Notes under the pieces: generated by a model
Databases searched by the model: none
Told to the model about the DNA's origin: nothing
What the model saw: the letters and a program-made list of their open reading frames with translations, nothing else
Translations under genes and position numbers: made by a program
Shown: positions 1 through 8,849 of the stretch, piece after piece
Layout of the letters: each line of letters starts with the position of its first letter
How positions within the stretch are numbered: the stretch's first letter is position 1
Assembly (NCBI GenBank): GCA_008015835.1
Contig: SSGH01000007.1
Span: 62,001 to 126,000 of the forward strand
DNA from: Lysobacter sp.
GTDB taxonomy: Bacteria > Pseudomonadota > Gammaproteobacteria > Xanthomonadales > Xanthomonadaceae
DNA: 64,000 bases
Direction of reading: 5' to 3'

Positions 1-42
1 GCCCCCGGCCGCAGCGCGCGACCGGGGACGATGGGGTCCGAC

Positions 43-1515
43 TTATTCCCCGCCCACCGCGGGCTTTTGCCGGATCAAACTCATCGCGAAGCCGGCGACC
101 AGCAGCGCGCCGCCGATCAACAAGGCCCACAACAGCCAGCCGCGCCAATTCGGCGGCGTGCTCGGTTCGTCGTACGCGGCCTCGCCGCCCGCGACGCTGC
201 GCGCGCCCAGCGCGGCGACCGGCGGCTGCCAGTTCGCGCCGAAATGCTTGCGCATCGGCGCGAGCGCTTGCTCCACCGGCAACGGCGTGCGCTTCGCGCC
301 GCGGCTGCCGGCGGCCAGCGTGTACGGGCCTTTGCCTTGCGCCAGAAACACGAAACGATCCGGCAGATACGTGATGCGCAACCGCGGCGGCGCGTCGAGC
401 GCGGCGACCGTGCGCAACCGCCACTCGCGCGCGACGGTGGCGGTGCCGAGCGCCATGTCTTCGTTCTCGATCTTCAGATCGCCTTGGCGCAATCGGAACA
501 CGCTTTGATTGCCGGTCGGCAGCCAGTCCTCGCCGACCAAGGCTTCGACTTCCATGTCCGCGGTGGAGTTTTCGGAAGCGAGCGCGATGCCCACTTGCAC
601 CGCCGGCAGCAACGCGGGCAAGCGATAGCGATACCAACGCCCGCCGCGCTCCGCCGCTTCTTCGCCGACGAATTCCGCATCCGCCGTGCGCGTGACGAAA
701 TCCGAATAGGTCGGGTCCGAGGGGTCGTTACGGCGCACTTTGGCCTGCAGCGACGGCAGCGCGTCGCCGTCGAGCTGGCGCAAGCGCAAATACGGCGACG
801 ACGTCGCGGGGAAATCGATCGTGCGCCGCGTGAGCGTCGCGCCCTGTTGGTTCAGCGACATCACCGCCGCGCTCTCGACCAAGGTCTGCCAATGCTCCAA
901 ATCGTCGCTGGCGTCCACCGCGAAGCGCGCGCGCAGATCGCGATCGCCCATCGGCCACTGCAATTCCAGACGATCGAACGTGACCGTCGGCGATTCGCGC
1001 CGCAAGCCGCTGACGTCGATCACGTAGTCGATGGCCGACGGCGCGGGCGGCGCGGCATCGGTCGTGCCGTCGGCGTTCGCGGAACCGCCCTGCACATTGG
1101 CTTCGATCACCCGCACTTGGCCGCTGCTGTCGCGCTCCAAACGGACCGACACGTCGCCCGCGGGCTGCGTCGGATCGTGCGGCAGCTCGAAACTGGGCAC
1201 CACCGACCACTGCACCCACTGCATGCGCGACATCGTCTGATTGATGTCGCGCAGCGGCGCCACCGGCACCGAGCGCCCGTCGGCGTTGAACACTTCGAAA
1301 TCGCGCAGTTGCGGGTCGCGCAGCGCGGCGTAGATCTCCGGCGTGAGTTCGAATTGCCAAGCGACGTTGTCGCCTTTCGTCTCCAAGGGCCAACGGTAGG
1401 CGTATTCGTCGCCCGCACCGGCCGCGAGCGCGGCGCCCACCGAGAACGTGGCCAAAAACGCGGCAGCGAACGAAGCGCGTGCGGTTTGCGAAGCGATGCG
1501 TCGAAGGGTCGACAT
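43..1515 (-). CDS. DUF3999 family membrane-anchored protein
   Basis: Predicted 490-aa envelope protein of the DUF3999 family; the function is unknown. The start chosen is the ATG giving MSTLRRIASQ, which has GGAG about ten bases upstream and opens a classical signal peptide ending near residue 31 (…GAALA). The open frame continues further upstream but would overlap the preceding gene. The long middle part is soluble and presumably periplasmic. One transmembrane helix lies near the C-terminus (WRGWLLWALLIGG…) followed by a short basic tail. It sits 95 bp downstream of the DUF2339 gene on the same strand, a pairing common in proteobacteria, so the two products probably work together in the envelope. 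Family identification is from overall sequence appearance and neighbourhood. Confidence 0.8.
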   Translation of the reverse strand: MSTLRRIASQTARASFAAAFLATFSVGAALAAGAGDEYAYRWPLETKGDNVAWQFELTPEIYAALRDPQLRDFEVFNADGRSVPVAPLRDINQTMSRMQWVQWSVVPSFELPHDPTQPAGDVSVRLERDSSGQVRVIEANVQGGSANADGTTDAAPPAPSAIDYVIDVSGLRRESPTVTFDRLELQWPMGDRDLRARFAVDASDDLEHWQTLVESAAVMSLNQQGATLTRRTIDFPATSSPYLRLRQLDGDALPSLQAKVRRNDPSDPTYSDFVTRTADAEFVGEEAAERGGRWYRYRLPALLPAVQVGIALASENSTADMEVEALVGEDWLPTGNQSVFRLRQGDLKIENEDMALGTATVAREWRLRTVAALDAPPRLRITYLPDRFVFLAQGKGPYTLAAGSRGAKRTPLPVEQALAPMRKHFGANWQPPVAALGARSVAGGEAAYDEPSTPPNWRGWLLWALLIGGALLVAGFAMSLIRQKPAVGGE

Positions 1516-1610
1516 CCTGGGCCACTCCGGAAAAGTCGTGCGCGGCGCGGGCCGCGGGGTCTGCGATATGTGCGAGGAATGCGCGCGCGTGCGACGCGAC
1601 GGATCGGCGG

Positions 1611-4600
1611 TCATGCGGCGGTCTCCGACGTCGGCGGCCCCGCCTTCGGAGGTTCGGGCTTCGGAGGCTCGGGCTTCGGCGCGTCGGCTTTCGGCGGCGC
1701 AGGCGCGAAATAACCGACCGCCGTGCACAGCAAGCCGTAAGCGAGGAACGAAATGATGCCGAAGATATTGCCGAGATGGTCGCGATCGACCACCAGCAAT
1801 TTCAGCAACACCACGCCCATCAAGGCCGCGCCCGCGCCCCACAGCACGCGGTCGCCGCGACGCGAACCGAAGATCCAACCGAGCACGCCCAGCACGCTCC
1901 ACACCACGGTGAGCGCGGTTTGCACTTGGGTGTCGTCGAGCATCGACATCGACCACGGACTACCGGCCCAGTGATGCACCGCACGCAGCGTGGCGAAGCT
2001 GATCCACACGAAGCTGATGATCGCGAACGCGGGCACATCGAAACGCGTCAACTGCGGCGCGGCGCGATCGCGCGGCCGCCACGCGTACGAGGCCAGCAGC
2101 AGCAAGCCGGCGATCTGCACCAGTTCCAGCGGATTGAGCACCGTCATCCACGGCAGCGGCTCGCTTTCGCCCGGGAAGAACAGCGACAGCCCCCAGAAGA
2201 CCGCCGTCGCTAGCCCGGCGACGAGCGTCGACGGTATCCGATACGCATCGAAACCCGCCGAGAGCGGCGCCGCCAATGCGCGCGGGCGACGCCACAGCAG
2301 CGCGGTCAAGGCGATCAGCGGAACCCCGATCGCGGCCATGCGCCAAGCGTCGCCGAGCTCGGCGAGTCGCGCATGTTCGAGCAAGAAACAGGCGATCGCC
2401 GTCGCCCACGCCCACCACCAACCGTTGTGCGCGACGCCGCGCACGCCCGCGTGCGCATCGCGTAAGCAGGTCAACGCGCGCCAACCGAGCGCCGCGTACA
2501 CCATCCACGCGGCCCAGCCGCCATCGGCGAACGGGTGCCCGTGCCGCGCGCTTTGCCAGAAGGCGACCGGGATCGCGAACGCCAAAGCAGCGGCGGCGGC
2601 GACGCCGAGCATCGGCAAATCGCGCACGCGGCGGCGGCCTTCCGCGGCCAACCAACCGCTGAAGATCGCGAACGCCAACACCGCCGGCCAACGATACGCG
2701 TACGGCACATGCGTGTCGATTTCGTTGAAACCGGCGAACAACCACCACACCAGCGCCCACAGCGTCAACACCGCGACGTTGCCGCGATCGGCTTTTTGCC
2801 GGTAGCTGTAGGCGATGACGATACCCGCCAGCGCGATCAGCACCGCGCCCATGAACGCCGGGTTGGCGAGCGGCGTCGGCAGCGCCGCCCAGACCCACTG
2901 CCCGCTCGCGTTCTCGACCAGTTCCGTGCCGTAGCGATGGAAACCGACGCAGTACGCGACCGCGGCCGCGACCTGCAACAACAAGCCGGAAATCTGCGGC
3001 AATTTGCGCTGTTGCCGCAGACCGAGCCAGACCAACGCCGCGCCTTCGAGCGCGAACACGCTGGCGCTCGCGCCCGCCGACAGCGCCAACGGCACCGCCA
3101 GCGTCGCGAACCCGACCGCGAGCACGGCATAGGATTCGACCAGCGGACGCATCCGCGACAAGCGATGCAGCACGCCGCCGAGCGCGGCGTAGATCGCGGC
3201 GAGAATCAGCGCCGAGAACGCCAACGGCATGCGATCGCCGCGCGTCAAGGATTCCTGCAACAAGCCGGCCTGCAGCGCGAACGCGACCAGCGGCGCGCCG
3301 AACACCAGCGTGCCGTCGACGCGGTCGTAGCGATCTTCGCCGCGGCTGCGCGCGTAGAAGATCGGGATCAACAGATACAAGCCGAAGAACAGCAGCAGGA
3401 AGGGTTCGGTGCTGGCGAATTTTTTCGGGTCGTAATCGAGCACGCCCCACACGGTGCCGATACCGAAGGTGAAGAGGAAACCGAGCAAGTTGAGCAACCG
3501 CCACGCGCCCTGTCGGCGCGATTGCGCCCAGGCGATGGCGAAAATGCCGAGATTCAGCACGGCGTAATACGAGAACAGCGCGACGTGATTGCCGCTGCCG
3601 GTGGACAACCAGATCGGCGCCAGGAAACCGGCGAGAATGCCGAACACCGCGAGCGCCAGCGCGCGCTGCAGCACCGCCAACACGCCCAGACCCGCGACCA
3701 ACACGACGGTGATGCCGAACGCCGGCGCGGCCGGCATCAAGTGATACAGCTTGAACGCCGCGAAGGCGACCAACATCAACACGCCGATCGCGCCGCCCTG
3801 CAGCGAGAGCGCGAACGAACGCCGCTCTTCGCGCTGACGCCATGCGAACACCAAACCGCCGATCGCCGCAGCCGCGATCGCGGCCAAGCGCACTTCGATC
3901 GGCACGCGCACCCAGCCCTGATCGCTGGCGTATTTCAGCAGCGCGGCGACGCCGGCGAGCAACACCATCACGCCGATCTTCACCGGCACGTTGCCCTCGG
4001 TGAACCAGCGTTTGACCGCGCGCACGATCGGCGCGAGCGGATCGGGCGGCGGCGGACGCGGCGCGGAAGCGCGCGGCGCCTGCGGAGGCGGCGCTTGCGG
4101 CGGCAGGCCGGCGTCGCGACGGTCCTGTTCCGCGGCGGCGGTCGCGCCGATCGACACCGCGCGTTCCCACGGCAGGGGCGGCGGCGGGCCGTCGGTCGAC
4201 GCTGCGGCGGTCTCGACATCCGCTTCGGACGCCGGGGCGACGGGCGCGGCCTCGATGGCCGGCGACAACGGCGGCGAGAGCGGCGCTTCCGAAGGCGGCG
4301 CGGCGACGCTCGCGGCTTGGGAGGCCGGAACGGACTCGACAGGCCCTGGCGCGGGGGTGGCTTCGACGACCGTGGGGCTATCCGCGCGGCTGCGCGCGGC
4401 AGCCTCGGGCGGGACGGCGGTCGCGGCGGCATGCGCGGCGCGCGACAAGGCGTAGGCCTGGGTCGCCTCTTGGGCGGCGCGGCGCGCTTCTTCGCGGACG
4501 ACTTCGATCTCGTGTTCGAGCGCCGAAATCCGCTGTTTCGCGCCACCGATCTTGACCAGCGCCACGACCAACAGCACCGGCACGGCCAATAGGCACAACC

Positions 4601-4634
4601 CGATCAGTACCAAGACGCCCTCAATGCCGGCCAT
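1611..4634 (-). CDS. DUF2339 polytopic membrane protein
   Basis: Large (1007 aa) inner-membrane protein of the DUF2339 family. It has an N-terminal hydrophobic segment, a short coiled coil (residues about 30-60, EHEIEVVREEARRAAQEA), a Pro/Ala/Glu-rich linker to about residue 200, and then more than twenty closely spaced transmembrane helices to the C-terminus. The tail is a Pro/Lys/Glu repeat (KPEPPKPEPPK). The ATG is preceded by GGGGAG at good spacing. Function is not established for the family. The downstream neighbour is the DUF3999 gene, which supports a two-gene unit. Confidence 0.85.
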   Translation of the reverse strand: MAGIEGVLVLIGLCLLAVPVLLVVALVKIGGAKQRISALEHEIEVVREEARRAAQEATQAYALSRAAHAAATAVPPEAAARSRADSPTVVEATPAPGPVESVPASQAASVAAPPSEAPLSPPLSPAIEAAPVAPASEADVETAAASTDGPPPPLPWERAVSIGATAAAEQDRRDAGLPPQAPPPQAPRASAPRPPPPDPLAPIVRAVKRWFTEGNVPVKIGVMVLLAGVAALLKYASDQGWVRVPIEVRLAAIAAAAIGGLVFAWRQREERRSFALSLQGGAIGVLMLVAFAAFKLYHLMPAAPAFGITVVLVAGLGVLAVLQRALALAVFGILAGFLAPIWLSTGSGNHVALFSYYAVLNLGIFAIAWAQSRRQGAWRLLNLLGFLFTFGIGTVWGVLDYDPKKFASTEPFLLLFFGLYLLIPIFYARSRGEDRYDRVDGTLVFGAPLVAFALQAGLLQESLTRGDRMPLAFSALILAAIYAALGGVLHRLSRMRPLVESYAVLAVGFATLAVPLALSAGASASVFALEGAALVWLGLRQQRKLPQISGLLLQVAAAVAYCVGFHRYGTELVENASGQWVWAALPTPLANPAFMGAVLIALAGIVIAYSYRQKADRGNVAVLTLWALVWWLFAGFNEIDTHVPYAYRWPAVLAFAIFSGWLAAEGRRRVRDLPMLGVAAAAALAFAIPVAFWQSARHGHPFADGGWAAWMVYAALGWRALTCLRDAHAGVRGVAHNGWWWAWATAIACFLLEHARLAELGDAWRMAAIGVPLIALTALLWRRPRALAAPLSAGFDAYRIPSTLVAGLATAVFWGLSLFFPGESEPLPWMTVLNPLELVQIAGLLLLASYAWRPRDRAAPQLTRFDVPAFAIISFVWISFATLRAVHHWAGSPWSMSMLDDTQVQTALTVVWSVLGVLGWIFGSRRGDRVLWGAGAALMGVVLLKLLVVDRDHLGNIFGIISFLAYGLLCTAVGYFAPAPPKADAPKPEPPKPEPPKAGPPTSETAA

Positions 4635-4844
4635 CGATCTCCCCTGCCCGCGATTCGTTTTTCTCGCGCTGCAGACTCGGCGATGCCACGCGGTTTTGCA
4701 ACCGTATGCCCCGAGGTCGGCGTCGGCACGCCCCCGGGTATCGGTTCGCGCTACCCGCGGAACGAAGCTGCGCGCTCCCGTCGCGCGGGCCGTGGCGATT
4801 CGCCGATGGCGGCGATCGGCCGAAGCAGCGCTTCATGGCGGCCC

Positions 4845-4876
4845 AAAAACGACGAAAGCGCCCGAAGGCGCTTTCG
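4845..4876 (-). terminator. Rho-independent terminator of gap
   Basis: Perfect 10-bp inverted repeat (CGAAAGCGCC at 4853-4862, GGCGCTTTCG at 4867-4876) with a CGAA loop. On the minus strand it is followed, after three bases, by five Ts (4849-4845). It lies 58 bp beyond the gap stop codon, in the 300-bp stretch between gap and the DUF2339 gene; I saw no gene in the rest of that stretch. Confidence 0.85.
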
Positions 4877-4934
4877 CGTGAGCCCATGTCGCCGGCCGAG
4901 CCCGACCGGAAGACAGGAGCGATGGCGCGACCGA

Positions 4935-6083
<1,149 letters not shown>

Positions 6084-6316
6084 TCATCGGCGCGACGACG
6101 CCCGGGCGATGGCGGCGATGACCGCGTTTCGCATGCGGTACCCCTGATACCGGCCGGGAACGTCGCGACCGCGAGCTTCGACGGCGCCGTTTCGTGCGAC
6201 AGGGCCCTCCCGCATCTCGGCGACGCGCCGAGATGCGACCTTCATCGCAAAACGCGCACGCCATACGCCTCCGCTAGGTCTCCGAAGCTGAATGGAGGGG
6301 TCGGATTGTTAAGAAT

Positions 6317-6358
6317 TTGATTAGACTCAATGAATCGGCCCAGCCGACCCCACAAGAT
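6317..6358 (+). promoter_or_regulatory. FNR/CRP-type box and -10 upstream of ompW
   Basis: TTGATTAGACTCAA (6317-6330) matches the FNR consensus TTGATnnnnATCAA at nine of ten fixed positions. A weak -10-like hexamer CAAGAT (6353-6358) would put the start of transcription near 6365, placing the box centre close to -41.5. That is the position for class II activation by CRP/FNR-family regulators. ompW is known to be FNR-controlled in enteric bacteria; control here is inferred. Confidence 0.5.
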
Positions 6359-6388
6359 GTGACCATCCACAACGCCTAGGAGGCAACC

Positions 6389-7009
6389 ATGAAATTCCGT
6401 CTCGTCCCGCTCGCCCTCGCTCTCGCGCTCGGCGGCGTCGCCGCTCCCGCTTTCGCCCAACAAGCCGGCGAATGGACGATGTCCTTCGGTGCGCACCAAG
6501 TCAATCCGAAATCCGATAACGGCAGCTTGGCCAACAATGCGCTCGACGTCGAAGTCGGCAGCAACGTGCGCCCGACCGTGACCGCCGAGTACTTCCTGCG
6601 CGACAACCTCGGTATCGAAGTGTTGGCCTCCTGGCCGTTCGAGCACGACATCAACATCAAGGGCCTGGGCAACGTCGGTTCGACCAAGCATCTGCCGCCG
6701 ACCGTCAGCCTGCAGTACCACTTCGGCAACGGCACCGTGAAGCCGTTCGTGGGCGCTGGCGTGAACTTCACCACGTTCTTCAGCGAAGACACCACCGGCG
6801 CACTGGCCGGCAGCGATCTTAGCCTGGGCAACTCCTTCGGTCTGGCCGCGCACGCCGGTCTCGACTTCGAAGTGAGCGAGCGCGGTTCGATTCGCATCGA
6901 CGCCCGCTGGATCGACATCGACACCGACGTCGAACTCGACGGCGCGGACATCGGCACCGTGAACATCGACCCGTTGGTCTACGGCGCGGCGTACGTCGTC
7001 AAGTTCTGA
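6389..7009 (+). CDS. ompW: OmpW family outer membrane protein
   Basis: 206-aa outer-membrane beta-barrel of the OmpW family, proposed to pass small hydrophobic compounds. The ATG has a strong AGGAGG site five bases upstream. The signal peptide runs to about residue 23 (APAFA|QQAGEW). The mature part shows alternating amphipathic strands and family-typical stretches (AEYFLRDNLGIEVLASWPF, VKPFVGAGVNFTTFF) and ends with a terminal aromatic residue (VVKF), the outer-membrane insertion signal. It stands alone, followed by two strong hairpins. Confidence 0.92.
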   Translation: MKFRLVPLALALALGGVAAPAFAQQAGEWTMSFGAHQVNPKSDNGSLANNALDVEVGSNVRPTVTAEYFLRDNLGIEVLASWPFEHDINIKGLGNVGSTKHLPPTVSLQYHFGNGTVKPFVGAGVNFTTFFSEDTTGALAGSDLSLGNSFGLAAHAGLDFEVSERGSIRIDARWIDIDTDVELDGADIGTVNIDPLVYGAAYVVKF

Positions 7010-7035
7010 TCGCAGCACCGCCGCCGGCCGTCGGC

Positions 7036-7104
7036 GCGGCGCGTCCCTCTCTCCGACGCGCCGCTCTCGCTCCGCGGGATCGCCTCCCTCTCACACGATC
7101 CCGC
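7036..7104. terminator. Two tandem hairpins after ompW
   Basis: Two perfect stems follow ompW: GCGGCGCGTC/GACGCGCCGC (7036-7045, 7055-7064) and GCGGGATCG/CGATCCCGC (7074-7082, 7096-7104). Neither has a T-tract, so they are either weak terminators or mRNA 3'-end protectors. Confidence 0.45.
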
Positions 7105-7169
7105 ACCGCGCCGTCGGCCCGGCGGCTTTATCGGGCTCCACACGAAATAGGGCTCCACACAAACAGGTC

Positions 7170-8030
7170 ATGCTCGGTTACTCTGCCGGCATGGCCTGTT
7201 CGTTTTTTCGAGCGTCGTTTCGCGCGTCGTTGCGCGCCCTTCCTTTACTCGCATGTCTGTCCGCGCCCGCGCACGCATGGGGGCCGCAGGGGCATCGTTT
7301 GGTCGGCGCGTTGGCCGAGACGACGCTCACGCCCGCCGCGCGCGCGGAAGTCGCGCGGTTGTTGCGCGGCGAACCGGAACCGACGTTGGCCGGCGTCTCG
7401 AACTGGGCCGACGATCTGCGCGAGAACGATCCCGATTTGGGGCGCCGCAGCGCGCGCTGGCACTACGTCAATCTGGCCGAAGACGGCTGCGCGTACGAAG
7501 TCGCGACCCATTGCCCCGACGGCGACTGCGTGATCGAAGCGATTCGGCAGCAAGAGGGCTTACTCGCCGACCCGCGCCAACCCGACGCGGTGCGCGCACA
7601 GGCGTTGAAGTTCCTGGTGCATTTCGTCGGCGACGTGCACCAACCGCTGCACACGGGTTACGCGAGCGACCGCGGCGGCAACGGCTATCAACTGCAGGTG
7701 CGCGGCCAAGGCAGCAATCTGCATCGGGTGTGGGACGGCGAAATCGTGACCGCGGCGGGCCGCAGCGAAAAGCGCAATCTGCGCCGCTTGCGCGCGCTGC
7801 CGACGCCCGCCGGCGTCGACGACGCCTCGGTCGCGGCTTGGGCCGAAGCGTCTTGCCGCATCGTGCGCCGCGACGGGTTCTATCCGCCGAAGGGCGCGCT
7901 GAAGCCGGCGTATCTGGAGCGCTGGCGTCCGACCGCCGACGCGCAACTGCGGCTCGGCGCGGAACGCTTAGCGCGGCTGCTCAATCGCGCGCTGTCGCCG
8001 CCTGCCGCGACGCGAACGAACGCGCCTTGA
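7170..8030 (+). CDS. S1/P1 family zinc-dependent nuclease
   Basis: Secreted nuclease of the S1/P1 family that degrades single-stranded DNA and RNA using three zinc ions. The signal peptide ends at APAHA, leaving a mature N-terminal Trp (WGPQGHRLVG); in this family the N-terminal Trp itself binds zinc. Other expected ligands are visible: His in GPQGH, Asp in NWADD, His in ARWHYVN, the HFVGDVHQPLH motif and the DRGGN segment. Length (286 aa) is normal. An alternative start at 7191 (MACSFF) would give a shorter signal peptide; neither has a strong ribosome binding site. The TSUP gene begins 10 bp downstream. Confidence 0.9.
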   Translation: MLGYSAGMACSFFRASFRASLRALPLLACLSAPAHAWGPQGHRLVGALAETTLTPAARAEVARLLRGEPEPTLAGVSNWADDLRENDPDLGRRSARWHYVNLAEDGCAYEVATHCPDGDCVIEAIRQQEGLLADPRQPDAVRAQALKFLVHFVGDVHQPLHTGYASDRGGNGYQLQVRGQGSNLHRVWDGEIVTAAGRSEKRNLRRLRALPTPAGVDDASVAAWAEASCRIVRRDGFYPPKGALKPAYLERWRPTADAQLRLGAERLARLLNRALSPPAATRTNAP

Positions 8031-8040
8031 GACGCACGGT

Positions 8041-8790
8041 GTGAGCGATGTCGCGCTGCTCGCCGCGGGCCTGTTTCTGCTGGTCGCGGCGCTGTATTCC
8101 TCGGTCGGCCACGCCGGCGCGAGCGGTTATCTGGCGGTGATGGTGTTGCTGGGCTTCGGCCAAGCGGAGCAGCGGCCGACGGCGCTGGTCTTGAATCTGT
8201 TGGTCGGCGCGATCGGCCTGGCGCGGTTCTGGCGCGGCGGTCATGTGCGCTGGCGCAATATCCTTCCGTTCGTGCTCGCATCCGCGCCCGCGGCGTATTT
8301 CGCGGCGCAGGTCGCACTGCCGAAAGAGCGCTATGCGACGTTGCTCGCCTTCATCCTGCTGGTCGCGGCGTTCGGCGTGTTTCGCTCCGCCACGCGCGCC
8401 GAACGCGACGACGCCGATGCCGTCGATCGACGCGTGCCGTGGTCGATCGGTCTGATCGCAGGCGCTTGCATCGGCACGCTATCGGGATTGACCGGCACCG
8501 GCGGCGCGATTTTTCTCACGCCGCTGCTATTGTTCGCACGCTGGATGCCGACGCGCGACGCCAGCGGCACGTCGGTGGCGTTCGTGTGGATCAACTCGCT
8601 CACCGCGCTCGCAGGTTTGATGCAAACGCAACAAACGTTCCCGCAAGACTTGCCGCTGTGGCTGGGCGCGGTCGCGCTGGGCGCCGCGATCGGCACCCAG
8701 CTCGGCCTGCGTTGGTTGCCCGTGCGCGGTTTGCGTTATGCGCTGGGCGTGGTGCTATTGATCGCAGCGGCGAAACTCGTCTTGGCGTGA
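8041..8790 (+). CDS. TSUP (TauE/SafE) family sulfite/anion exporter
   Basis: 249-aa inner-membrane protein with about seven to eight transmembrane helices in the two-repeat arrangement of the TSUP family, which exports sulfite, sulfoacetate or related anions. The N-terminal repeat has SVGHAGASGYLAVM and the second has GTLSGLTGTGGAIFLTPLLL, the conserved glycine-rich pair. Translation starts at GTG (GTG AGC GAT), 10 bp after the nuclease gene, suggesting coupled expression. The substrate cannot be told from sequence. Confidence 0.85.
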   Translation: MSDVALLAAGLFLLVAALYSSVGHAGASGYLAVMVLLGFGQAEQRPTALVLNLLVGAIGLARFWRGGHVRWRNILPFVLASAPAAYFAAQVALPKERYATLLAFILLVAAFGVFRSATRAERDDADAVDRRVPWSIGLIAGACIGTLSGLTGTGGAIFLTPLLLFARWMPTRDASGTSVAFVWINSLTALAGLMQTQQTFPQDLPLWLGAVALGAAIGTQLGLRWLPVRGLRYALGVVLLIAAAKLVLA

Positions 8791-8825
8791 CATGGCGGCC
8801 GGGAAATAAGCCGCAACCCGCCCGC

Positions 8826-8849
8826 AAAAAAACGATTCGCGATCAATCG
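8826..8849 (-). terminator. Possible intrinsic terminator of the M56/TonB gene
   Basis: A short stem (CGATT 8833-8837 with AATCG 8845-8849) overlaps the stop codon and is followed on the minus strand by seven Ts (8832-8826). The stem is only 5 bp, so this is tentative. Confidence 0.4.

Noticed and set aside
2535-4592. Long open frame on the plus strand opposite the DUF2339 gene
   Set aside because: Low-complexity Arg/Gln/His-rich translation, antisense to a well-supported membrane protein; a by-product of high GC content.
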